From Plotosus lineatus (Eukaryota; Chordata; Actinopteri; Siluriformes; Plotosidae), in NCBI GenBank assembly GCA_024760905.1, contig CM045733.1, positions 41,037,001 to 41,101,000 of the forward strand: a DNA stretch of 64,000 bases. The letters run 5' to 3'. This document shows positions 31,658 to 42,471 of this stretch, piece after piece. Within the stretch, counting starts at the first letter, position 1. Each line of letters begins with the position of its first letter. Made by a program: the position numbers and the translations under genes. The notes below the pieces were generated by a model that was not told the origin of the DNA, ran no database searches, and worked only from the letters and a program-made list of their open reading frames with translations.

Positions 31658-32177
31658 TGTAAGAACTCTCTCTGTAGAAGCTCTCATGTAAACCTGCACG
31701 ATCTGGATTCCTGTATCTCAACGTCTAAGAGTACTCCGGGAACAGAAGACAACAAACCATACGAGTAAAATCAATCTGGTTTATTCATCAACTGCTCAGA
31801 GGGTGTTCCTGAGCACAAGCTTTTTATGCAGTTTCTTTGTTTTTGCAAGCAGATAATCACAGAGTCATATGTCCTTGGTCAAAGTACATTCGTCATAACA
31901 TAGGGTGGGGGGGTGTGTGTGTGTATGTGTGGATGTGTGTGTGTGGGTGTATGTGTGTGTGGATAGCACCATATCATGTTGGTATGTTGGTTACGTAACT
32001 GTTTGCATTCGTACGTAGGTATGTGGTGACATAAGAGGGACAGCCTTGAACATCCAGTTAGGTCTGGTTGATGTTTTACACAAAACTTAGGACATCGGGG
32101 TACAACAGGATAATGAGAACTTCTTGCTTCATGATTCAATAAACATGTACGTAGTAGGTCAGAGATATATTCTAACA
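31658..32177 (-). repeat. 3' LTR of the retrovirus-like element
   Basis: This 520-bp LTR is identical to the 5' LTR outside the TG array. Its U3 is preceded on the minus strand by the purine tract AAAAGAGGGGAA (32190-32179). Confidence 0.93.
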
Positions 32178-32922
32178 GTTCCCCTCTTTTATACTTTAAT
32201 GTTCATGAAGTATAAATCATTCGTTAATAAATCGTTGCAGAATACACAAAGGTTCAGCGGGTGTCGAAGGTCGGGATCTTTCAGGAGACCAGGGACCGCG
32301 GTTGAGCGGGGCCTGTGCTTGAAGGGCAGCTTGAGCTACGACGCCCTTCGCCCACTGCCTCGAGATACTCGGGTCCCCTCAAGATCCCGACCCCTCACTA
32401 CACCCGGGACGAAGGATAAGAGGTGCCGTCGGACTGCGCATCCAGTTGCGTATACGTTGGTCCACTGAAAGCGTCCATCAGGGCCCACACACGATTCAGC
32501 AGACACCTAAGGATGCAAGGTCCGAACACACACACCAACAGCAGACAAATGCATACAGGCACAAGCATGGTTAAATATGGAGTGAATCATTCTTCTAAAG
32601 TTACATCACGTTTCACAGTAAAATTCAAATACTGCCAGAACATGTTATTTTCAAGATGACGGTAATATGTACAAAGACCCGGGGCTGAGCACATCAGCCC
32701 GAGCAAGAGCAGAACATGGAGGGTATACATAACACAGGATATTTTTGGTTATCCGTTCCCAGTACGAGAGGATGTAAAGGTGGTACTCGTAAGCTTATGT
32801 TGAGCCGAATCCGTTAGAAAACACTTCTCCCCTCTTAGGTGATATATGTCTCTTAAGACCTGGAACAGAGGTAATAAAGATAGACAACATCATGGTCACA
32901 CAAAAACAAACAATACAATACT
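32178..32922 (-). other. Retroviral 3' region without env
   Basis: No envelope-like frame, signal peptide or transmembrane segment was seen on the minus strand. A second purine tract, TAAGAGGGGAGAA, is at about 32838-32826, besides the one next to the LTR. Confidence 0.6.
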
Positions 32923-34092
32923 TCATTGTGGAGTTTTCTTCAGTCTGGTAGCATGGATCCACTGTGGAAAGAGGTCAGTTAGTACGGCGGTACGGGTTAC
33001 AGCGAGTATCTCCGTGGGCTCACTGTAAGGAGAGTCTCCCAAAGATGAATTTAGTTTCACAAATTTCTTGACCAGCACTTTGTCTCCTACCTTGAAGGCA
33101 TGAGTGCTTGCATCGGCCGGGACCGAAGTATTCTGATTAGTGCGTTCCCAATAGTCATTTAGGACCTTAACAAGGCCCACGGCATACTCGCTCATGTGTA
33201 TGTCTAGATCTTCCGTACCCAAAGCCTGTTTTCCCTTCCTCCAAGGAGCAGGAAAGGGTCTCCCCATTACCACTTCGTAAGGGGATAGATTCCCTAAGGC
33301 CACCTGCGAGGTCATCCGCAGATCCGCTAGGACCACAGGCAGCACCGAAACCCAATTCCTGGATCCGGTGGCGTGCATTGCTTTTCGTAATTTTCCTTTA
33401 ATTGTTCTGTTTGTTCGTTCCACGATTCCGGAGGACTGAGGGTGATATGGGACATGGAAACGCCAATTGATCTTTAGCTCTTGTGCCAACAGTTGAGTGA
33501 CTTTTGAGGTGAATGGTGTGCCTTTGTCCGAATCAATACCCAACGGGAGGCCATATCTGGGAATAATTTCCTGTGATAACTTTTGAACCACTACTCGGGC
33601 GTTTTCGTTCCCACACGGGAAAGCTTCAACCCATCAGGAAAATTTATCCACGATAACCAATAGATATTTAAAGGGGCCCTGCCGGGGCATGTGAGTAAAA
33701 TCTATCTGCCACTCCTGGAAGGGAGTATCTGGTTTCGGCAGATGCTGATGTGATGCATGTGGTTTGGACACATTGTTCTGTGCACAAATCAGGCATTTGT
33801 CCAGAATGCTGTGCACCGTAGAGGCTAGTTGTCGTATACAAAAATCTTTTTCCATATCTGTCACCACCCCTCTTCGACCGCGATGTGAAGGCCCGTGAAA
33901 CTCGCGGACGAGGAAAGGAAGGCAGTGCGTGGGCAGACATAAGCGACCGGTCGAATCGAGTAGAATGCCGTCACCCGAGGGCTGAGAGCCCTGCGAGGAC
34001 CAAAAATCAGTGTCTTCTGTGGATGCCGAGGACTGAAGGGATTTCAGATCCAAGTCAGGGAGGAGGGCGCTAAGCATGTGTGAGGTTGACAC
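32923..34092 (-). pseudogene. Retroviral integrase, one in-frame stop
   Basis: The zinc-binding H-x3-H and CLIC pair is near 33900-33790. The core has WQIDFTH, GIDSDKGTPF and a glutamate in GIVERTNRTIKGKL at the D,D-35-E spacing. A C-terminal DNA-binding domain runs to 32923. A TGA after VDKFS (about 33634) splits it, and the frame differs from that of pol upstream. Confidence 0.85.
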
Positions 34093-34216
34093 CAGCGGGC
34101 TGCAGGAACGGCGGCATGGAGCCGAGCGAGGCAGCCTGTTTAGCCGCGGTCAGCCAAAGAGTTACCTCGTGCCTCATCAGTGTGGTCAGAGGAATGACCG
34201 CGGGTCTTTACGATCG

Positions 34217-36544
34217 CTAAACGGAGCGGAGATTGCAGGACACAATAAGATTCTGGACTAAGGTGGAATGTGAAATGGGCTTACCGTCAGCAGCAGTGAA
34301 ACCACGAGATTGCCAGATACGGCCGAAATCATGCGCCACCCCAAAAGCGTAACGAGAGTCAGTGTATATAGTAACATCCTGGTCGGAAGCGAGAGTGCAT
34401 GCCCGAGTGAGCGCATATAACTCTGCTGCTTGAGCGGAATTAAAGGGAAGCGAGTACGCTTCCAAAACTTGGTCCGTAAGGAACATACTGCGTAGTCAAG
34501 AGAGGAACACTCCGTCGGAGGGTTTCGAGCGTGACCCGCCTACAAACAGGGAGAGACCTGTGGAGAGAGGAGTAGACATTAAGTCGGATCTAATGCTGGT
34601 GTCATGAACAATGGTGTCCATGCAGTCATGTTCCAATGGTTCGCAGTCGTCATGAGCATTAAGCAGGCGCTGTAGAGCCTGCGCCACGTTATCTAGGGAA
34701 GAGGAACAGGATATAGTTAGGTTATCAGTAGCACAAAAGATGGCCTCGTAACCTGAACGACGTTGAGAAGACATGTGTTGTGTAGACAGAGTATTAAGGA
34801 TATGCCTAACCTGATGGCTGGTGTGTAAAACGAGTGGATGAGAGAGCACTATTTTTTCTGCTTCGAGAACTAACACCGCACTGGCAGCGACAGCGCGGAG
34901 ACAGGCAGGTAAACCCTGAGCCACAGTATCTAGAGTTTTGGAGAGGAAAGCACAAGGCCTAAGTCCCCCCCCGTGGTCCTGCGCCAAGACTCCAGAAGCC
35001 GTGCCGGCCTGGTGAGCGACGTAGAGATGAAAGGGTTTGTTGTAATCCGGGAGCCCAAGAGCCGGCGCGGAGCATAGGGCCGACTTCAGGGCTTTGAATG
35101 CGTCCAGCATGTCCTCAGTCCAGACCAAGGGTTGGTGGAGAGGGTCAGTGTGAGCCACGGCAGAGCGTAAACGTTTGTCATAAAAGGAACAGTCCGGGAT
35201 CCATTGGCGGCAGTAGTTAATGAGCCCCAGGAAAGCCAGGAGCGCTTGTTTAGTGGCAGGCTTCTGAGTGTCCACTATGATCTTGACGCGATCCTGAGTA
35301 AGGCGTTTTATCCCGTGAGAGAGTTCATAGCCCAGATATATCACAGTGGGGAGACAGAACTGTAACTTGGGCTTGGAGACCTTGAAACCCCTTTTTTCCA
35401 GTAAGAGGAGCAACTGGACAGTGGCGTCGAGGCATAGTTCATAGGTTAGGCCGGACACCCGGAGGTCATCAGCATAAGAGTGTACGCAGGAACCAACCGG
35501 GACGTCCAAAGAACCCAACGCATCCCTAACTGCAGCCGAAAACACGGCAGGAGAGTCAATAAATCCTTGAGGTAATCTAGTCCACGTGTACTGTCGCTGC
35601 CGGTGTGTGAAAGCGAAGAGAGGTTGTGTGCTTGGCTCAACAGGGATACTAAAAAACGCCGAGCACAGATCGATTACGGAAAAATGAGTGTGATCGCAAG
35701 GAATAGAAGCCATAATAGAGGGCACATCCGGAACAACCGGTGAAACTGGAACGATGAGCTCGTTAATTTTTCTGAGGTCTTGTGTCAGACGCCAGGAACC
35801 GTCTGGCTTAGGAACCGGGTTCACAGGCGTGTTATAAGGGCTTGTGCACGGCACAATGACACCCTGTTCCAAAAGAGCGGCCAAAATAGTGTCGATACCC
35901 AACATTTTTTGAGGCGACAAGGGGTATTGTCGGATGTACACGGGCAAAATGTGCTTCCCGGTAGCTTCATATGGGACGCCGCCCACCCAACCCACGCCAC
36001 TCTTATGCTCTCCCCAAAGATTGGTGGGCAGTGTGTCGAGTACAGGGGGCGAGGTGGAACTCGCCACGCACGCCGAATTAACATTAAAAGGCAAGGGCTG
36101 CGCTTGCAATGATAACAGAGAAACGGAGGAGGTGTCGCACGTTTGGATGGTCATGCTCGAACCTTGGAAAGAGATTTGGAACCCCAGAACACTCATGAGG
36201 TCACGGCCTAACAAATTAAAGGGGCATTCGGACATATGTACAAAGGAGTAGGATATTTGCAATTTATCAAGCGTATGATCATCAGGAAAATGTAGGAGAA
36301 GGGGTGGCGTATATGGGGAGGAGAAGGGAACCCCATCTATTCCCACAGAGCTAATAGACCTGGAAGATACAGCACCCTGATAGTCCCTTCCTAAAGAAGA
36401 TAGGGTCGCCCGCTTATCGATAACAAAAAGATATTCCACCCCCTCTAGAACAATAGGAAGGAGCGGCAGATTCTCATTGCAGGGTGAATTAAACACTAGA
36501 TGCATTAAGCTACAGGTCTCAGGGTCCCTACTCCGCGGGCATCC
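34217..36544 (-). pseudogene. Retroviral protease, reverse transcriptase and RNase H, broken
   Basis: The frame continues directly after the gag TAG. The protease region (about 36480-36380) carries a DKR-type change at the expected D-S/T-G site. Reverse transcriptase shows LPQGFIDSPAVFSAAV and the active-site YADD near 35437. RNase H follows with TDSRYAFGVAHDFG. A TGA at 34498-34496 interrupts RNase H, with the same frame continuing to 34217. These breaks exclude a functional polyprotein. Confidence 0.85.
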
Positions 36545-36547
36545 CTA

Positions 36548-37032
36548 ATCACGTCCTTGCGAATATGGGCGTGTTGTCGTCACTTCAGTGGGATCCGAGG
36601 GTGGTGGGGGCGAACTAGAGCCAGCATTACGGCGTGCTGCAGAATTCTCCTCATCTCTCTGTCTCTTTCTACATTCCTTCTTCCAGTGTCCTTCCTTTCC
36701 ACAGTAATGACATTTTCCTGTCTTTCTGTATAAATCCCTTCTTTTAACGATAGCCAGTACGAACGCATTTCATACCATTTAACATAAGCCTCCTTCATGT
36801 ATTCATAATCCCATGAAGGGTTGCCCAATCCATCATAAATCATGCGATGCGCGGATGTCAGAAATCCTGCATCAAAAGTCCCATTTCGAGGAAAGTTTGG
36901 TACTTGGTCGAGTCCCTCAGTCCATCCCGCCAAATTGCTGAGCCATGGCTCAGTATAATAAGCTAGACCACATCTATTCATCCACTCCTTCGGAGTTTCC
37001 CGGACCTTAGGCTTTGGGTAGGAATTTCCCAT
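36548..37032 (-). pseudogene. Retroviral gag remnant (matrix-like start and nucleocapsid knuckle)
   Basis: The start MGNS gives a glycine-2 myristoylation signal. About 110 matrix-like codons follow, and the frame then shifts. In the other frame a CCHC knuckle, CHYCGKEGHWKKEC, lies near 36680-36720 and leads to the TAG at 36547-36545. A capsid domain is not recognisable, so a large internal deletion is likely. Confidence 0.75.
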
Positions 37033-37107
37033 TGTCTATCTTTAACAAAAACAAAAAATACGTTGGCATACAGGAATACACGTGCACCTTTTGTATAGCG
37101 CTCTTCT

Positions 37108-37250
37108 CAGTTATAGCAACTGAGGATAACCCGTCCCAGTTATAGCAACTGAGGATAACCCGTCCCAGTTATAGCAACTGAGGATAACCGTCCCAGTTAT
37201 AGCAACTGAGGATAACCCGTCCCAGTTATAGCAACTGAGGATAACCGTCC
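37108..37250 (-). repeat. Five-unit tandem repeat in the retroviral leader
   Basis: Five contiguous units of 28-29 bp contain CAGTTATAGCAACTGAGG and ATAACCCGTCC, followed by shorter GGGGATAACCATCCC relatives to about 37290. They lie between the primer-binding site and gag. Confidence 0.93.
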
Positions 37251-37354
37251 CTTATGAAAAGGGGATAACCATCCCTTCTAGAGAAGGGGATAACAGACGC
37301 TCAGATACTGCTAACCAGGTAGTCAAACAAATCTTGTCTTACCTGATCAGGAGT

Positions 37355-37372
37355 ATCACGTCGGGGTCACCA
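37355..37372 (-). other. Primer-binding site matching tRNA-Trp
   Basis: Three bases inside the 5' LTR the minus strand reads TGGTGACCCCGACGTGAT. It is fully complementary over 18 nt to the 3' end of vertebrate tRNA-Trp as I know it (ATCACGTCGGGGTCA plus CCA). Confidence 0.85.
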
Positions 37373-37375
37373 AAT

Positions 37376-37899
37376 TGTAAGAACTCTCTCTGTAGAAGCT
37401 CTCATGTAAACCTGCACGATCTGGATTCCTGTATCTCAACGTCTAAGAGTACTCCGGGAACAGAAGACAACAAACCATACGAGTAAAATCAATCTGGTTT
37501 ATTCATCAACTGCTCAGAGGGTGTTCCTGAGCACAAGCTTTTTATGCAGTTTCTTTGTTTTTGCAAGCAGATAATCACAGAGTCATATGTCCTTGGTCAA
37601 AGTACATTCGTCATAACATAGGGTGGGGGTGTGTGTGTGTGTGTGTATGTGTGGATGTGTGTGTGTGGGTGTATGTGTGTGTGGATAGCACCATATCATG
37701 TTGGTATGTTGGTTACGTAACTGTTTGCATTCGTACGTAGGTATGTGGTGACATAAGAGGGACAGCCTTGAACATCCAGTTAGGTCTGGTTGATGTTTTA
37801 CACAAAACTTAGGACATCGGGGTACAACAGGATAATGAGAACTTCTTGCTTCATGATTCAATAAACATGTACGTAGTAGGTCAGAGATATATTCTAACA
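37376..37899 (-). repeat. 5' LTR of the retrovirus-like element
   Basis: This 524-bp LTR has a TATA-like CATAAAAAG on the minus strand at about 37546-37539 and an AATAAA signal at 37503-37498, so U3, R and U5 are in the expected order. A TG array (37626-37683) differs slightly in length from that of the 3' LTR. Confidence 0.93.
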
Positions 37900-38114
37900 G
37901 TCAGCCAGCCTTCCAAGCCGCAGTCGCCAGTGTTTGTTACCGTTTATTTTCTTTGGCGTCCCCAGTGTTTGTTGTTATTATTTTATTTTCCGTTCCCAGT
38001 GTTTGTTACTGTTTATTTTCTTCGGTGTCTCCAGCAACTTAATAAACCTTACCTGTAGAACTGTTCACCGTCTCCTGCAACTCCTGCATCCGGCTGAAGG
38101 TTCAAACCATAACA
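37900..38114 (+). repeat. Gypsy 5' LTR, second part
   Basis: It resumes after the duplicated GTCAG and contains an AATAAA signal at about 38041. It ends CCATAACA and is followed by the gypsy leader and gag start. Confidence 0.9.
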
Positions 38115-38130
38115 GAATCTTCTGGCCATT

Positions 38131-39225
38131 ATGGACCCAGTGAAGACAAAACAGCTTAAACAGGCGTTGTCCAGTCAAAGAGCCATGTTGGACCAACACA
38201 ACTTTACCCTGAACCTACTAATGGAAAATCTTCAACGATTAGCCACCAGCATGGCGCAGCTCAGTGGACGAATGTCACCCAGTTTGCCACCCTGACCCCT
38301 CCTACCGACCCTCCACCTTCAGTGCCGGCAGCAGCACCAACCATGCTTGCCATGCCCCGAGACATCCCCACACCTGTGAGGTATTCAGGTACTATAGGGA
38401 CATGTGCTCAGTTTCTCCATCAATGTTTACTCGTATTTAGTCAACAGCCACTCAATTACATCACGAACCAAGCAAAAACTGCATTTATCTTGACGTTGCT
38501 CACTGACCAAGCTTCATCTTGGGCACTAGCAGTTTCCACCCACAACCCAGATTTCTGTTCCCACTACAATCAATTTACACATGAAAAGAAAATAGTTTTT
38601 GGTCACCCTGTCAAAGGGAAGGACGTTAGCAGCCAATTACTACGAATAAAGCAAAACTCACGACCAGTATCAGAATACGCTATAGAATTCCGGATATTAG
38701 CTATATAAAGCCGCTGGAATGACCCTGCTCTGGGAGGCACGGGTAGGGGGGTGTCTCTTTCAAAAGGACTGTCTGAGGGGATAAAAAAATGAGTTAGCTG
38801 CACAGGATGAGACAGCTAGCCATAAGATTAGACAACAAGTTGAGGGAGAGATGTAGGAAAAGAGCCCTGGGAGGGAGGACTCGGCCCATTATCCCGTCTA
38901 CAGTCGGCCCCATGGTTTCCAACACCACCCCACCATGTCATACCCAACCAGCTTGAACTCTGTTTCACCAGCCCCAAGGGTCAACCATGGGTCCATGCAG
39001 CTTGGTCATGACAAGCTGACACTGAAAGAAAGACAATGACACCTGATCAACCGCCTCTGCATCTACTGTACCAAAAAGACACATTACCTCACCCAGTGTC
39101 CAGCAGTGCCAGGCTCACCAGTAGGCAGGGCGTGCTGGTGAGCCAAGCCTCCTCAACTCCTCTTAAATGCATTCAAACTAAAGGAACACTACACTTTGCA
39201 CAACAAACGCTGCCCGCTTAAGTTT
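38131..39225 (+). pseudogene. Gypsy gag, broken
   Basis: The start MDPVKTKQLKQALSSQRAML follows the LTR by 16 bp. A stop at about 38293 and a frame change are followed by the gag core (VRYSGTIGTCAQFLHQCLLV, AFILTLLTDQASSWALAV, VSEYAIEFRILAI). A CCHC-type finger, CIYCTKKTHYLTQC, lies near 39060. The layout resembles sushi-ichi-type fish gypsy elements. It carries several stops. Confidence 0.82.
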
Positions 39226-39340
39226 TCATTGACTCTGATAACGATGAAAATTTTATTGACTTGGAGCTAGTTAAGCTTGATCACCTCCAAATGTATGAAC
39301 TCAAAGCCCCTAAATAGGTGTTGGATATAGATGGCCGACT

Positions 39341-42300
39341 AATGCAGCCATGAGGTGGGGGGGGGCACTAACCAGTGTCTCTCCCCCTCATGCCGGTCCC
39401 AAGCCCGGAGAAATGCAGAGGGTTGTGTCAGGAAGGGCATCCGACGTAAAACCAATGCCAATTATTGATGATGCAAATCAAAAGTATTACCTCCATACCG
39501 GATCGGTCGAGGCCCGGGTTAACAACGACCGCCATCAGTGCTGTCAATCAACAGGGTGCTGATGGAAATTGGACTACTGTTGGTCGAAGACGTCGAAGAA
39601 GGAGAGGTGGGAGGCGTGTCCGTAGGCAGAGAGAGAAGAGGAAAGGCATGAGTCTAGGACTGAGAGTGGGGACTTTGAATGTTGGAACTATGCACAGAAA
39701 AGGTAGAGAGCTGGTTGACATGATGCAGAGGAGGAAGGTGGACATACTGTGTGTTCAGGAGACCAGGTGGAAAGGTAGCAAAGCTAAAAGCTTAGGAGCA
39801 GGGTTTAAGCTATTTTATCACGGTGTGGATGGGAAGAGAAATGGAGTCGGAGTCATCTTGAAGGAGGAATTTGTCAGGAATGTTCTAAAAGTGAAAAGAG
39901 TGTCAGACAGAGTGATGAATCTCAAGTTAGAAATTGAAGGTGTAATGCTCAATGTTGTTAGTGCTTATGCCCCACAGGCAGGATGTGAGCTAGAAGAGAA
40001 GGAGAGATTCTGGAGTGACTTAGATGAAGTGATGCAGAGTACCCCCAGAGGTGAAAGAGTTCAATGGACATGTTGGGGCAGGCAACAGAGGGGACGAGGA
40101 AGTGATGGGCAGGTTTGGTATCCAGGACAGGAACGCAGGACAGATGTTGATAGATTTTGCAAAAAGGATGGAAATGGCTGTGGTGAATACTTTCTTTGAG
40201 AAGAAACAGGAGCATAGGGTGACTTATGAAAGCGGAGGTAGGCGCACACAGGTAGACTACATCTTGTGTAGGCGATGTAATTTGAAGGAAGTCAGTGACT
40301 GCAAAGTCATCGTGGGTGAGAGTGTTGCCAAACAGCATAGGATGGTGGTGTGCAGGATGACTCTGATGGTGAGAAAGGTGAAAAAGGCAAAGGCAGAGCA
40401 GAAGACAAAGTGGTGGAAGCTGAAAAAGGAAGAGTGTCGTGTTGTCTTCAAGGAGGAGTTGAAACAGGCTTTGGGTGGCCAGGAAGTGCTTCCAAATGAC
40501 TGGACAACCACAGCAAATGTGATCAGGGACACAGGTAGGAGAGTACTTGGTGTGTCCTCTGGAAGGAAAGTAGATAAGGAGACTTGGTGGTGGAATGAGG
40601 AAGTGCAGGAGTGTGTACAAAGGAAAAGGTTAGCCAAGAAGAAGTGGGACATTGAGAGGACCGAAGAGAGTAAACAGGAGTACAGGGAGACACAGCGTAA
40701 GGCGAAAGTAGCAGTGGCTAAGGCCAAACAGAGGGCGTATGATGACTTGTATGATAGGTTGGATAGTAAAGAGGGAGAAAATGATCTATACAGGTTGGCA
40801 CAGCAGAGAAATAGAGATGGGAAGGACGTGCAGCAAGTTAGATTGATAAAGGACAGAGAGGGAAATGTATTGACTGATGACAGAAGTGTGCTGGGAAGAT
40901 GGAAAGAGTATTTTGAAGAGCTGATGAATGAGGAAAATGAGAGAGAAAAAAAAGTAGAAGAGGTAACCATTGAGGAGCAGGATGTAGCAAAGATCAGTAA
41001 GGGTGAAGTGAGAAGGGCATTGAAGAGGATGAAGAATGGAAAGGCAGTTGGTCCTGATGATATACCTGTGGAGGTATGGAAGTGTCTAGGAGAGGTAGCA
41101 GTAGATTTTCTGACAAGAACATTCAACAAGGTACTAGAGAGTGAGCAGATGCCGGAGGAGTGGAGGAGAAGTGTGCTGGTGCCCATTTTTAAGAACAAGT
41201 GAGACGTGCAGAGTTGCAGCAACTACAGAGGGATAAAGTTGATGAGCCATACGATGAAGTTATGGGAAAGAATAGTGGAAGCTAGACTAAGGGCAGAGGT
41301 CAGCATTTGTGAACAACAGTTTGGATTCATGCCAAGAAAGAGCACCACAGATGCAATGTTTGCCTTGAGGATGTTAATAGAGAAGTACAGAGAAGGTCAG
41401 AGGGAGCTACATTGTGCCTTTGTGGATCTGGAAAAAGCATATGACAGGGTGCCAAGAGAAGAACTGTGGTATTGCATGAGGAAGTCTGGAGTGGCAGAGA
41501 AGTATGTTAGAGTGGTGCAGGACATGTATGAGAGATGTAAGACAGTGGTGAGGTGTGCTGTCGGTGTGACCGACGAATTCAAGGTGGAGGTGGGACTGCA
41601 TCAAGGGTCAGTTCTGAGCCCCTTCTTGTTTGCTATGGTGATGGACAGGCTGACAGACGAGGTGAGACAAGAATCTCCATGGACTATGATGTTTGCAGAT
41701 GACATCGTGATCTGTAGTGAGAGCAGAGAACAAGTGCAGGAAAATCTAGAGAGGTGGAGGTATGCCCTGGAAAGGAGAGGAATGAAGGTTAGCCTCAGAA
41801 AATCAGAATACATGTGTGTGAATGAGAAGGACCCAGGAGGAACGGTGATGTTACAGGGAGCAGAGATAACGAAGGTGGAGGATTTTAAGTACTTAGGCTC
41901 AACAATCCAGAGCAATGGAGAGTGTGGAAAAGAGGTGAAGAAGCGTGTGCAGGCAGGCTGGAATGGTTGGAGAAAAGTATCCGGTGTGATGTGCGATAGG
42001 AGAGTGTCAGCAAGAATGAAGGGAAAAGTGTACAAGATGGTGGTGAGGCCAGCGATGTTGTATGGCTTAGAAACAGTGGCGCTGAGGAAAAGGCAGGAAG
42101 CAGAGCTGGAGGTAGCGGAGATGAAAATGTTGAGGTTCTCCCTGGGAGTAACGAGGATGGATAGGATCAGAAATGAGTATATCAGAGGGACAGCCCACGT
42201 AAGATGTTTTGGAGACAAAGTCAGAGAGGCTAGATTGAGATGGTTTGGACATGTACAGAGGAGGGATAGTGAGTATATTGGCAGTAGGATGCTGAGGTTG

Positions 42301-42471
42301 GAACTACCAGGCAGAAGGCCTCGAGGAAGACCGAAGAAGAGATTTATGGATGTGGTGAAGGAAAACATGAAGGTCGTTGGAGTCAGAAAAGAAGATGCGG
42401 AGGACCGGGTGAGGTGGAGGCGGATAATTTGCTGTGGCGACCCCTGAAGGGAGCAGCCGAAAGTAAAAGAA
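39341..42471 (+). mobile_element. Full-length RTE-clade LINE (copy 2)
   Basis: The element is flanked by a perfect 17-bp duplication GATATAGATGGCCGACT at 39324-39340 and 42472-42488. The 5' end is AATGCAGCCATGAGG and the tail is GAAAGTAAAAGAA. It interrupts the gypsy protease. It is most like the copy at 51756-54904. Confidence 0.94.
39465..42447 (+). pseudogene. RTE ORF of copy 2, two breaks
   Basis: Endonuclease, reverse transcriptase (FVDLEKAYDRVPREELW, GLHQGSVLSPFLFAMVM, MMFADDIVICSES) and the C-terminal domain are all present. A deletion of about 20 bp near 40060 removes part of the DFNGHVG region and shifts the frame. A GGA-to-TGA change at about 41200 gives a stop after FKNK. Confidence 0.9.

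Larger units (their letters stand above)
31658..37899 (-). mobile_element. Endogenous retrovirus-like LTR element, no env, inserted in the gypsy 5' LTR
   Basis: Two LTRs (37376-37899 as 5', 31658-32177 as 3') begin TG and end CA and are flanked by the 5-bp duplication GTCAG (31653-31657 and 37900-37904). The LTRs are identical by eye except for the length of a TG microsatellite, so the insertion is recent. The order on the minus strand is primer-binding site, tandem-repeat leader, gag remnant, an in-frame TAG, then pol with protease, reverse transcriptase, RNase H and integrase. No env is seen in the 745 bp between integrase and the 3' LTR. Frameshifts and stops make it defective. The motifs are closer to gamma/epsilon-type retroviruses than to gypsy. 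Confidence 0.9.

Noticed and set aside
32178..32922. A possible env gene of the retrovirus-like element
   Set aside because: No minus-strand frame of useful length, signal peptide or transmembrane segment; the open frame here is on the wrong strand.
37108..37250. Regular 28-29 bp repeats as a CRISPR array
   Set aside because: The units are contiguous with no spacers, and the sequence is eukaryotic; they are a tandem repeat in a retroviral leader.
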